From positions 25,700 through 89,699 of the forward strand of contig DASRHY010000062.1 in assembly GCA_035650275.1 (NCBI GenBank): a DNA stretch of 64,000 nt, read 5' to 3'. The notes beneath the pieces were generated by a model that worked only from the letters and a program-made list of their open reading frames with translations, ran no database searches and was not told the origin of the DNA. Every line of letters starts with the position of its first letter. The stretch's first letter is position 1. This DNA is from DASRHY01 sp035650275 (lineage in GTDB: Bacteria > Actinomycetota > Actinomycetes > Propionibacteriales > Kribbellaceae). The translations under genes and the position numbers were made by a program. Shown piece after piece: positions 31,789-39,487 of the stretch.

Positions 31789-32283
31789 GTGGTGTCGACA
31801 ACGCGAGCCGTGCAGCTGCCGCCGTTCCAGGCGCTGGTCGACGCGCACTGGCGGGAGGTGTCCCGGCTGGCCCATGCGCTGGCCGGACCGACCGACGGTG
31901 ACGACGTCGCCCAGCGGGCCTGGGAGAAGGCGTTCACGGCGTACCCGAAGCTGACCTCGGCGAAGAACCTGCGCGGCTGGTTGCTGACGATCACGGCGCG
32001 CTGTGCGACCGACGTACACCGGGCCCGCAAGCCGCAGACGCCGCTCACCGACGACGCCGGGCTCGCGGTCGCCGGCCCGGATCCGGCGGACTGGCCGGAC
32101 CCGGAGCTGTGGGACGCGGTGTCGCGGCTGCCGGAGCGGCAGCGGACCGCGATCGCGCTGAAGTACGTCGGCGACCTGGACCACCGTGAGGTGGCCGAGG
32201 TGCTCGGTACGACACCCGCCGCGTCCCGACGGCTCGTCAGTGACGCGCTGGCTGTACTACGCAAGGAGATAGACCATGACTGA
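31789..32283 (+). CDS. ECF-type RNA polymerase sigma factor, 164 aa
   Basis: Region 2 is PFQALVDAHWREVSRLAHAL ... DVAQRAWEKAFTAYPKL and NLRGWLLTITARCATDVHR; region 4 is RLPERQRTAIALKYVGDLDHREVAEVLGTTPAASRRLVSDAL. The GTG at 31789 (or 31792) gives the usual N terminus; an upstream ATG-like start at 31720 would lie in the palindrome. It overlaps ogt by eight bases. Sigma factor/ogt coupling suggests control of alkylation or oxidative damage repair. No anti-sigma gene is next to it. Confidence 0.85.
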   Translation: MVSTTRAVQLPPFQALVDAHWREVSRLAHALAGPTDGDDVAQRAWEKAFTAYPKLTSAKNLRGWLLTITARCATDVHRARKPQTPLTDDAGLAVAGPDPADWPDPELWDAVSRLPERQRTAIALKYVGDLDHREVAEVLGTTPAASRRLVSDALAVLRKEIDHD

Positions 32284-32839
32284 GCTCGAGAACAGGCTCA
32301 CCCGCGGACCCGCCATCGGGCGGCCGCCGGTACTGCCGGACGCGGACGTGAGCTACGCACTGCACGACACGCCGGTCGGGACGTTGCTGCTTGCAACAGC
32401 CGGCGGCCGGGTGGTGGCGTCCTCGTTCGGCGACGAGGACACGATGACGAACCGGCTGGCCCGGACCATCTCGCCCCGGGTGCTCCGGCAGCCGAAGGCG
32501 GTCGACGAGGTACGACGCCAGCTGGACGACTACCTCACCGGACGGCGCCGGCGGTTCGAGCTGGACGTCGATCTCGCGCTGGCCACGTCGTTCCAGCGCG
32601 AGGTGCTGACCGGGCTGGCGTCGTCGGTGCCGTTCGGGCGCACCACGACGTACGGCGCCCTGGCCGGCGAGATCCACCGGCCGAAGGCGGCCCGGGCGAT
32701 CGGGCACGCGCTCGGCGCGAACCCGCTGTGCATCGTGCTGCCGTGCCACCGGGTAGTCGGCGCGAACGGCTCGCTGACCGGCTACGCCGGTGGCATCGAC
32801 GCCAAGCGCTACCTGCTCGATCTGGAACGCGCCGGCTGA
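32276..32839 (+). CDS. ogt: Methylated-DNA-protein cysteine methyltransferase, 187 aa
   Basis: The alkyl-acceptor motif is IVLPCHRVVGANGSLTGYAGG, preceded by the DNA-binding helix-turn-helix with Arg finger (GRTTTYGALAGEIHRPKAARAIGHALGANP). An RNase-H-like N-terminal domain occupies residues 1-90. It removes methyl groups from O6-methylguanine in a suicide reaction. The ATG overlaps the sigma factor stop. The 3' end overlaps cytX, convergent, by 31 bases. Confidence 0.94.
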   Translation: MTELENRLTRGPAIGRPPVLPDADVSYALHDTPVGTLLLATAGGRVVASSFGDEDTMTNRLARTISPRVLRQPKAVDEVRRQLDDYLTGRRRRFELDVDLALATSFQREVLTGLASSVPFGRTTTYGALAGEIHRPKAARAIGHALGANPLCIVLPCHRVVGANGSLTGYAGGIDAKRYLLDLERAG

Positions 32840-34146
32840 CCGATCATGCCGAACAGCACGGCGGCGACCATCGAGACCACGATCGAGGTGACTGTCGCCC
32901 CCAGCCAGGTTGGCGGGGTGAAGCTCAGCCAGCCCTGGACGTCGGTCCAGAAGTCGGACCAGCCCGTGACCGTCCCCGGCCAGACCAGCTGGTAGGTGAC
33001 GAAACCGCACAACCAGGCGACCGCCGGCTGCCAGCGGAACCGCGCCGTCGAGGACACGTCCCAGCGCATCCGGCTGACCACGAAGAAGTCCGCGATCGCC
33101 GCCGCGAACAACGGGATGAACACCGACCCGATCAGATAGAGGAACTGCGTGTAGTTGCCGAGGTCAACGAACATCGCGAGCGTCGTGGCGAGCACGCCGA
33201 TCGCGACCGAGATCCAGCGCCGGTCGACGCGCCCGATCACGTTGTGCGCGGACATCGTGGTCGAGTAGATGTTCGCGTAGGCCTCGTCCACCTCGTCGAC
33301 CAGCAGCACGAGCAGCGCGACCGCACCGGCCGGAAGGGTCACCAGAGCGGTGATCACGTCGGCGTCGTTGGTCTGCAGCGTCGCCACCGCGAGCACGCCG
33401 AGGATCAGGTACACCACCGCGGCCAGCCCGTAGCCGAGTGCCGACCCGGCGAACGCGGCCTTGTTCGTCTTGCTGTGCCGGGTGTAGTCGGCCGCCAGCG
33501 GGGCGAACGAGACCACGGCGGCCGCGGCCAGGTCGACGGCCGGCCAGAATCCGAACACGCCGTCCTGCGGCAGGTCGTGGAACGGCTCACGCAGCACCTG
33601 CACGAACAGGAAGGCCGACGCGAGCAGCACCACCCAGATCATGAATTTGCGCAGCAGCTTCACGCTGCCGAGCGGCCGGACCGCCATCGCGGTCGCCAGT
33701 ACCCCGGCCACGATCACGAACAGCGGGCGCCATCGTTCGCTGGTGACCGCGACCGCGGCCTGCGAGATCACGATGATCTCCATCGTCGCCCAGCCGATGT
33801 TCTGGCCGATGTTGAGCACCGTCGGTACGAGCGAGCCGCGGCGGCCGAACAGCCCGCGCAGGCACGCCATCGCCGGCGCGCCCGTCTGGGACCCGAACAC
33901 GGCGGCGCCACCGAGCACCAGTGCGCCGATCGTGCAGCCGACCACGACGGCGAGCAGGCCTTGCACGAGCGATCCGGTGTACGCCGCGACCAGCGCACCG
34001 GTGACGGGGCCGAACAGCGAGATGCCGAGGTTGCCCCAGAGCGAGAACTGGTCGAAGAACCCCAGCGTGCGCGGGGTGTCGGTGGTGAGGACGAGCGGAG
34101 CCTCGCCCTTCGTGGACTTCAAGGATTGCTGAACTGCAGTGGACAT
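32809..34146 (-). CDS. cytX: Hydroxymethylpyrimidine/cytosine permease CytX-like (NCS1), 445 aa
   Basis: NCS1 transporter with about twelve helices: FDQFSLWGNLGISLFGPVTG at helix 1, SQTGAPAMACLRGLFGRRGS, and LNIGQNIGWATMEIIVISQ (helix 3). A TPP riboswitch lies directly upstream of the ATG, so expression falls when thiamine pyrophosphate is plentiful. NCS1 members under TPP control are predicted thiamine-precursor (HMP) importers named CytX. No thiamine biosynthesis genes are adjacent, consistent with a salvage role. Confidence 0.9.
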   Translation of the reverse strand: MSTAVQQSLKSTKGEAPLVLTTDTPRTLGFFDQFSLWGNLGISLFGPVTGALVAAYTGSLVQGLLAVVVGCTIGALVLGGAAVFGSQTGAPAMACLRGLFGRRGSLVPTVLNIGQNIGWATMEIIVISQAAVAVTSERWRPLFVIVAGVLATAMAVRPLGSVKLLRKFMIWVVLLASAFLFVQVLREPFHDLPQDGVFGFWPAVDLAAAAVVSFAPLAADYTRHSKTNKAAFAGSALGYGLAAVVYLILGVLAVATLQTNDADVITALVTLPAGAVALLVLLVDEVDEAYANIYSTTMSAHNVIGRVDRRWISVAIGVLATTLAMFVDLGNYTQFLYLIGSVFIPLFAAAIADFFVVSRMRWDVSSTARFRWQPAVAWLCGFVTYQLVWPGTVTGWSDFWTDVQGWLSFTPPTWLGATVTSIVVSMVAAVLFGMIGQPARSRSSR

Positions 34147-34155
34147 GAGCGATCC

Positions 34156-34267
34156 TGCTCCCTACGCCGGCATTACCCGGTCAGGTTCAGGCGGTCGGCG
34201 ACCCGGTTGCAGCAGACGCTGCGACTCGTCGCCCTCTCAGCCCGCGATACGGTGCGAGCTCCCGCGT
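34156..34267 (-). ncRNA. TPP riboswitch (THI element)
   Basis: On the minus strand the leader reads GGGAGCTC..., then the conserved GGGCTGAGAGGG (P2/J2-3), an extended P3 stem, CGCCGACCGCCTGAACCTGA, then CGGGTAATGCCGGCGTAGGGAG. The CTGAGA and the CCTGA..GGGTAATGCC..GTAGGGA blocks are the diagnostic TPP aptamer cores; the terminal GGGAGC and GCTCCC pair as P1. The cytX ATG follows nine bases later, so control is probably translational, the P1/downstream region masking the start. Confidence 0.95.
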
Positions 34268-34344
34268 TCTTTGACGCGTCAAGACTAGCCCTACGGCGCG
34301 ACCACGTCGCCGCAGGTCCGGAAGTCGGAATGCGTTGCCGGCAG

Positions 34345-34770
34345 TCAGGCCGAGGTGCCCTCCAAGGGGCGGATACCGGTCGCCTCGGCGAAGGCCCACG
34401 TGTCGGTGTACTGCTGCCACCGGACGACCTTGCCGTCTCCGATGTCCCACACGTGTACCACCTGCACCGAGAGATCGCGTCCGGTGGGCTGCACCACAGC
34501 GGTGTAGCGGCCCTGCATGATCACCGAGTCCCCGCAGTCGTGCAGCCGCTGCACCTCGATCCGGAACGTGTCGCCGTACAGTTCAGGGATGCGCGCGAAC
34601 ACCTGCGACACGACCTGCTCGGTCCCGATGATCGGCCCGCCCGGCCACAGCGTCACATGCTCGGCCTCGTTCCATTCCACCTTCGGGTCCATCGCGGCCA
34701 GCATCGACGGCACGTCACCCCGGGCGAAGGCGTCGTAGATCCCTCGCACGATCTCGACTCGCTCAGACAT
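34345..34770 (-). CDS. SnoaL/NTF2-like protein, 141 aa
   Basis: A single NTF2-like alpha+beta barrel: IVRGIYDAFARGDVPSMLAA, VEWNEAEHVTLWPGGPIIG, and VVHVWDIGDGKVVRWQQYTD at the end. Members are ketosteroid isomerase-like enzymes or binding proteins; the active-site residues cannot be assigned. The ATG at 34770 has GGGAGGAAGCG just before it; an upstream in-frame ATG (34806) lacks such a site. Confidence 0.82.
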   Translation of the reverse strand: MSERVEIVRGIYDAFARGDVPSMLAAMDPKVEWNEAEHVTLWPGGPIIGTEQVVSQVFARIPELYGDTFRIEVQRLHDCGDSVIMQGRYTAVVQPTGRDLSVQVVHVWDIGDGKVVRWQQYTDTWAFAEATGIRPLEGTSA

Positions 34771-34863
34771 CGCTTCCTCCCCGGCCCACCACCCCAGCAG
34801 GCCCACGACATACGTCGCTGTTCTTCCGAGTGTCCGCCCGTCGCGCCGGAAGGTGAAGGGCTA

Positions 34864-35844
34864 CTACTCCCAGGGCGGACGGGCCGGGGCGGACTGCACC
34901 ACGGGCTGCAGGTCGGGGCGCAGCACCCGGTAGGCCATGATCAGGCCGGCGCCGACCAGCAGCAGGCCGAGGCCGCCGTACCCGTACGCGCTCGGCAGCC
35001 TGCCGGTGGTCGCGTCGTCGGAGCCGAAGCCGGTGCTGGCGATCATCAGCATCCAGATCAGGATGAAGACCGCTCCGACCGCGATCAGGCCGAGCCCGAC
35101 GTACTCCGCGATCGCCGGCGAGCGACCCTGCCTGCGCCGCGCGAGCAGGTCGCGGATCCACAACGTCAGCGCCGCGCCGGTCAGGATAGCGACGGACAGC
35201 TGCCCGATGGTGTCGATCACGTCGGTCCGCAGCGGATGGTTCAGCTCGGAGCCGGGAGCCTGCGCGATCTCACGCAGCGCCGTCCGCTGGATCGACAGCG
35301 CCAAAAGGCCGTAGAACGCGGCCACGATGCCGGCGATCAGCGCGACCCTTGCGGCACGCGGGTTCGGGTCGACGGTACGGACCGGACCCGAGTGCGTGCC
35401 GACCTGTCCGTACTCGTACGACGGCTGCCCGAGCTGTCCCGGGGTGTACTGACCCGGGGCGTACTGGTCGGCACCGTACTGGCTCGGTGTGTACTGGCTC
35501 GGTGCGAACTGCCCGTGGCCCGACTGGCCCGGCGGATAGCCGCCCGGGTGGTAACCACCCTGGCCGTACTGTCCTTGACCGAACTGCCCCTGGTCGTGCG
35601 GCGCGTACGGGCCCTGGCCGTACTGCCCCTGGCCGAACTGCCCGTACGGCGGTTGACCGTGTGGAGGCTGACCGTATGGGCCCTGCCCGGCGGGAGTGCC
35701 GTACGAGTTCTGCCGCTGCTTCGACGGGTCGCCGTAGCGCGGCTGGTCGCCGTACCGTTCGGCCGGCGGGATCTCGGGCGCATGCTCGGGCTGCTCCCGC
35801 GGCTCGTCGTCACCGCGTCCGTAGGTCGGGAAGTCCTGCGACAT
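34864..35844 (-). CDS. Membrane protein with Gly/Gln/Tyr/Pro low-complexity N terminus, 326 aa
   Basis: Residues about 45-150 are repeats of short GQYGQ, GPYGQ and QYTPSQYGA units with no Lys, a prion-like disordered segment. Four hydrophobic helices follow (VALIAGIVAAFYGLLALSI, LSVAILTGAALTLWIRDLL, VGLGLIAVGAVFILIWMLM, GGLGLLLVGAGLIMAYRVL). The N terminus should be cytoplasmic. Many actinobacteria carry such (G/P/Q/Y)-rich membrane proteins, often thought to be substrates or scaffolds at the membrane; function unknown. The gene runs in the same direction as the AAA ATPase, 45 bases after it. Confidence 0.78.
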   Translation of the reverse strand: MSQDFPTYGRGDDEPREQPEHAPEIPPAERYGDQPRYGDPSKQRQNSYGTPAGQGPYGQPPHGQPPYGQFGQGQYGQGPYAPHDQGQFGQGQYGQGGYHPGGYPPGQSGHGQFAPSQYTPSQYGADQYAPGQYTPGQLGQPSYEYGQVGTHSGPVRTVDPNPRAARVALIAGIVAAFYGLLALSIQRTALREIAQAPGSELNHPLRTDVIDTIGQLSVAILTGAALTLWIRDLLARRRQGRSPAIAEYVGLGLIAVGAVFILIWMLMIASTGFGSDDATTGRLPSAYGYGGLGLLLVGAGLIMAYRVLRPDLQPVVQSAPARPPWE

Positions 35845-35889
35845 AGCGGCTCCTCGCGGTCTCGGTCGGCGGCGGACGGGTCGATCCTG

Positions 35890-37083
35890 CTACACGGTGC
35901 GGGTCCTCAGGAACTTCCCGAAGTGCGGCACCGTGAACGCGACGGTACCTCGCTCGGCGGAGTACACGAGACCCTTCTTGATCAAACCGTCACGTGCCGG
36001 CGACAGGCTCTGCGGCTTGCGCTTCAGCGTCGACGCGACATCGGCGGTGGGGACGGAGCCGTCGTCCGTCTGCACGCCCAGGTCCGCCATCGCCCGCATG
36101 TAGTCGCGCTCGGCCGGCGTCGCGCGCTCATACCGCGAGCCGAAGAACCCGACGGTCAGCTCGGCCGATGCCTCGGGCCCGGCGACCGCGACGTCCTTCA
36201 CAGTGATCGGGCTGGCCGGCGCGTGGTCCCAGGTCGCGTGCGCGAACGCCTGGACGAAGTACGGGTAGCCGTCGGTCTGCGCGTACAGCTCGTCCAGCGC
36301 CTCGTCCTCGAACGCGACGTCCTCGGTGGCGGCCGGCACGATCAGCGCCCGGTCGCAGGCGTCGCGGGCGAGCCGGTCCACCCGGATGTAGCGGAACAGC
36401 CGTTCGGAGTACGACTTGCTCGCGGACAGCACCGCCGGCAGGTGCGGCAGCCCGGCCCCGACCACGATCAGCGGCGCTCGCTGCTGGCTGATCTCATGGC
36501 ACGCGGCGCACAGCGCGGACAGCTCGTCGGCCGTCACGTCCTGCATCTCGTCGATGAACAGCCCGACCCCGACCGACAGGTCGTTGGCCAGGTCCGCGGC
36601 GTCCGCGAAAAGCTCGATCAGGTCCATCTCCAGGTCACCCGAGTCCGCGCGCCCCTTCGCCGCGACCACGTCCACCGGCGGATGCCAGCGCACGCCCTTG
36701 CGGTCCTGCTGCGGGGTGCGCAGCGCGAACGCCTTCAGCACGGCGAGGAACTGGTCGACGCGCTCGTCGTCGCGATGCCGGTGCCCGAGCTCGCGCATCG
36801 CCGAGTGCAGCGCCTGCGCGATCGGCAGCCGGATGCTCTGGTCCGGCCGTGCCTCGATCTTCCCGGTACCCCAGGCCCGCTTCATCGCCATGCTGCGCAG
36901 CGTGTTGAGCAGCACCGTCTTGCCGACGCCTCTCAGGCCGGACAGCACCAGGCTCCGCTCGGGACGACCGGCGGCGACGCGTTCGAGCACCACCTCGAAC
37001 TGCCGGATCTCGGTGTCGCGACCGGCCAGCTCGGGCGGGCGCTGACCGGCGCCGGGAGCGTACGGGTTCCGGATCGGGTCCAT
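35890..37083 (-). CDS. AAA ATPase with C-terminal winged helix (Orc1/STAND-like), 397 aa
   Basis: Walker A SGLRGVGKTVLLNTLRSM (near residue 47), Walker B VGLFIDEMQDV (near 175), sensor-like IVVGAGLPHLPAVLS and a C-terminal winged helix (SVPTADVASTLKRKPQSLSP, VYSAERGTVAFTVPHFGKFL). The N-terminal NPYAPGAGQRPPELAGRD tract is a hallmark of this actinobacterial family. It resembles Orc1/Cdc6-type and STAND ATPases; in bacteria these act in signalling or stress rather than replication initiation. Role unknown. Confidence 0.82.
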   Translation of the reverse strand: MDPIRNPYAPGAGQRPPELAGRDTEIRQFEVVLERVAAGRPERSLVLSGLRGVGKTVLLNTLRSMAMKRAWGTGKIEARPDQSIRLPIAQALHSAMRELGHRHRDDERVDQFLAVLKAFALRTPQQDRKGVRWHPPVDVVAAKGRADSGDLEMDLIELFADAADLANDLSVGVGLFIDEMQDVTADELSALCAACHEISQQRAPLIVVGAGLPHLPAVLSASKSYSERLFRYIRVDRLARDACDRALIVPAATEDVAFEDEALDELYAQTDGYPYFVQAFAHATWDHAPASPITVKDVAVAGPEASAELTVGFFGSRYERATPAERDYMRAMADLGVQTDDGSVPTADVASTLKRKPQSLSPARDGLIKKGLVYSAERGTVAFTVPHFGKFLRTRTV

Positions 37084-37459
37084 GATCGGACTCTATGCCG
37101 GTATCTAGGATTTCCCGTAGATTTCCCTATCGACCTCAATCGGCGTGTCGCGAATTCCGTTCATCGGGCCCTTGTGACCCGGCGTGTCGCCGCTCATCGG
37201 GCCCTTGTGACCACGGGACGCGTGCCGTCAGAGCCACGCGAAGTAGCTCCGGCCGAGCTTGTCCTACCCTCCGCTGTCGGCCACAGGTCCGCCGCCGAAC
37301 GCGAATCGGGCACCGTCGTCCGCCGCGAACAGCCGTACATCCCACCCGATCCGCAAGTCATCCGGAGGCACAACGGATGCCAGTCCGCGGGCAGCGGCGC
37401 ATGGTCAGAAGGGCCCGATGAACGGCGACACGCCGCGTCACAAGGGCCCGATGAACGGA
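37084..37459. repeat. Intergenic region with inverted pairs of the GGGCCCGATGAACG repeat
   Basis: Two tandem units lie at 37141-37179 and 37180-37212 (CGGCGTGTCG ... TCATCGGGCCCTTGTGACC). At 37403-37458 the same motif appears twice in the opposite orientation (GAAGGGCCCGATGAACGG and CAAGGGCCCGATGAACGG, joined by CGACACGCCG). The last copy abuts the xylulokinase stop at 37460. The 190 bases between the two blocks contain no convincing gene. A third copy pair is at 50213-50268. Confidence 0.8.
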
Positions 37460-38866
37460 TCAGGACGGGTGGACGGTGGTGCGGAGGGTGCGGTAGGCGG
37501 TGCGGATCTCGGTGCCGAGGGAGGGGTCGGGCGTTTCGGGGATGGGGACGGCGGCAGAGGGCCAGACGGGTGGGGTGGCGGCGCCGGAGAGGGCCCAGGC
37601 GGCTTGGCGGGCGGCGCCGAGGGCGACGTACTCGGCGGGTGGGGGTACCGCGACGGGACAGCCGAAGACGACCGGGGCGACGGCGGCGACGGCGGCCGAG
37701 CGGGCGGCGCCGCCGATCAGCAGGACCCGGTCGACCGGTACGCCGACGGCGCGCAGGGCGTCGATGCCGTCGGCGAGTCCGCAGAGCATGCCTTCGACCG
37801 CGGCGCGGGCGAGGTTGGCCGGCGTGGCGTTGGTGCGGGTCAGGCCGCCGAGCGTGCCGGTGGCGTCGGGCAGGTCCGGGGTGCGTTCGCCGTCCAGGTA
37901 GGGGAGCAGTACGACGCCGCCGGCGCCGGGTGGTGCGGACAGGGCGAGCTGCTCCAGTCCGGGCAGGTCGACGCCGAGCATGGCGCCGGCGGTGGTCAGT
38001 ACCCGGGCAGCGTTCAGCGTGCAGACCAGCGGGAGCTGCCGGCCGGTCGCGTCCGCGAATCCGGCGACGAAGCCGCTGGCGTCCGCGGTGACCTCGTCGT
38101 GGCTGGCGAACACGGTGCCGCTGGTCCCGAGCGAGACCACCACGTCCCCGGGGGCGATCGAGAGTCCGAGGGCGGCCGCCATGTTGTCACCGGTGCCGGC
38201 GGCGACGACCAGGCCGTCGGTGGTCTCGCCGGCCACGTCGGCCGGGCCGAGCACGCGCGGCGTACCGAGTACCCGGCCGAAGGCCAGCTCCAGCAGGTCG
38301 TCGCAGTACCCCGTTCGCGACGACCAGTACGCCGTTCCGGAGGCGTCGCCGCGGTCGGTGACCAGCTCGGCCGAACCAGCGCCGCGAAGCTTGAACGTCA
38401 GCCAGTCGTGCGGCAGCACGACGTCGCTCACCCGCGCCGCGAGCGAAGGCTCATGCGTCGCCAGCCAGCGCAGCTTGGTCGCGGTGAAGGACGCGACCGG
38501 CACGGACCCGACGGCCTCCGCCCACGCGGCCGCACCGCCCAGCTCGGCGACCAGGTCGTGCGCTGCGTCCGCGGACCGGGTGTCGTTCCACAGCAGCGCC
38601 GGCCGGACCACCTCGCGCTCGTTGTCGAGGGCAACCATCCCGTGCTGCTGGCCGCCGACCGAGATCGCGGAGACGCCTTCCAGCAGGCCACCGTCGACGG
38701 CGGTGCCGTACGCGGACCACCACACATCCGGGTGGACCTCGGTCGTGTCCGGGTGCGGCGCCCGGCCTTCGCGGACCACCTCGCCGGTGGCGGCATCGCA
38801 GACCACGACCTTGGTCGACTGGGTGGACGAGTCGACGCCCGCGACGAGAGTCCTAACGCTGGTCAT
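37460..38866 (-). CDS. xylB: Xylulokinase (FGGY carbohydrate kinase), 468 aa
   Basis: FGGY kinase: VAGVDSSTQSTKVVVCDAAT at the phosphate loop, VGGQQHGMVALD and LLWNDTRSADAAHDL in the sugar domain, VSLGTSGTVFASHD (second ATP phosphate loop) and LLIGGAARSAAVA. The VGGQQHGMV and WNDTRS forms fit XylB. It phosphorylates D-xylulose, the expected product of an arabitol/xylitol or xylose pathway. It ends the polyol transport/dehydrogenase gene set on this strand, separated from the dehydrogenase by a broken gene. The ATG at 38866 is chosen; another at 38875 is in frame. Confidence 0.93.
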   Translation of the reverse strand: MTSVRTLVAGVDSSTQSTKVVVCDAATGEVVREGRAPHPDTTEVHPDVWWSAYGTAVDGGLLEGVSAISVGGQQHGMVALDNEREVVRPALLWNDTRSADAAHDLVAELGGAAAWAEAVGSVPVASFTATKLRWLATHEPSLAARVSDVVLPHDWLTFKLRGAGSAELVTDRGDASGTAYWSSRTGYCDDLLELAFGRVLGTPRVLGPADVAGETTDGLVVAAGTGDNMAAALGLSIAPGDVVVSLGTSGTVFASHDEVTADASGFVAGFADATGRQLPLVCTLNAARVLTTAGAMLGVDLPGLEQLALSAPPGAGGVVLLPYLDGERTPDLPDATGTLGGLTRTNATPANLARAAVEGMLCGLADGIDALRAVGVPVDRVLLIGGAARSAAVAAVAPVVFGCPVAVPPPAEYVALGAARQAAWALSGAATPPVWPSAAVPIPETPDPSLGTEIRTAYRTLRTTVHPS

Positions 38867-38895
38867 GCCCACCATCCTCGCCGATCATCGCAACG

Positions 38896-39469
38896 TCAGA
38901 CCCAGCGCGCGGAGAGTCCGAGGAAGCGCCCGAAACTTTCGACCGCGGCATCGACGGCCTCGCGCTCGCCGGTCGAGAGCGCGCGGTCGAACGCCGTCTC
39001 GACCGTGACCCAGGTACGGGTCGCCATGTGCTTCCAGTGCCCGACCACCCGGCCGTCCAGCAGCACGGTGTGCAGGTACGCCGGTTCGGCGGCGCGCGCC
39101 TGGTCCGGATCAAGAAGCTCGTCCTTGCTCTCGCTGTACGACATGACGTACTCGTCGTATCCCTGGATCAGGTCCACGACCGGCGAGGCCGGCGCCGGGA
39201 CGTCCGTCCCGGGCAGCGACCAGTACGTCCGGTCACCCACCACCTCCCGCGAGACCTCGGACCCGAGCAGGTCGAGACCGTGCCGGCAGTCCGCGAGGGT
39301 CAGGCTCGACCAGCCACTGAGGTCCTTGACCGTGGCCGGTCCGCGGGTCGCGAAGTACCGCCATCACGGCACGGGCCTGCACGGCAAGCTCGTCAGGCGT
39401 CGCCGGTACCGACGGATGCCGGTCCGGCATCACGTCACCGTTCAGGCATGCCTTCCGCGGTGGCGCCAC
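38896..39469 (-). pseudogene. Broken winged-helix DNA glycosylase-like (AlkZ/YcaQ-type) gene
   Basis: The C-terminal part reads RYFATRGPATVKDLSGW, then LTLADCRHGLDLLGSEVSRE, VVGDRTYWSLPG and the conserved YDEYVMSYSESKDELLD and FDRALSTGERE. Just upstream, in another frame, MPDRHPSVPATPDELAVQAR continues the family sequence, so a frameshift near 39367 separates the two; in the C-terminal frame a TGA precedes RYFA by two codons. The N-terminal roughly 200 residues expected for the family are absent, and the dehydrogenase stop is only 19 bases away. The remnant should not make a working protein. Confidence 0.78.
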
Positions 39470-39487
39470 AGACCTCCTCGGGTCGGT

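Noticed and set aside
37136..37345. 69-codon minus-strand frame between the two repeat blocks (37.1-37.4 kb)
   Set aside because: Half of its sequence is the translated repeat, the rest is Arg/Cys rich with weak codon bias, no ribosome binding site.
32728..38091. A 5.4-kb uninterrupted plus-strand frame (about 1787 codons)
   Set aside because: It lies antisense to cytX, the NTF2 gene, the membrane protein, the AAA ATPase and xylB, which have clear domains, start sites and codon bias. High GC leaves such antisense frames open by chance. Its product is Arg/Gly/His rich without any domain.
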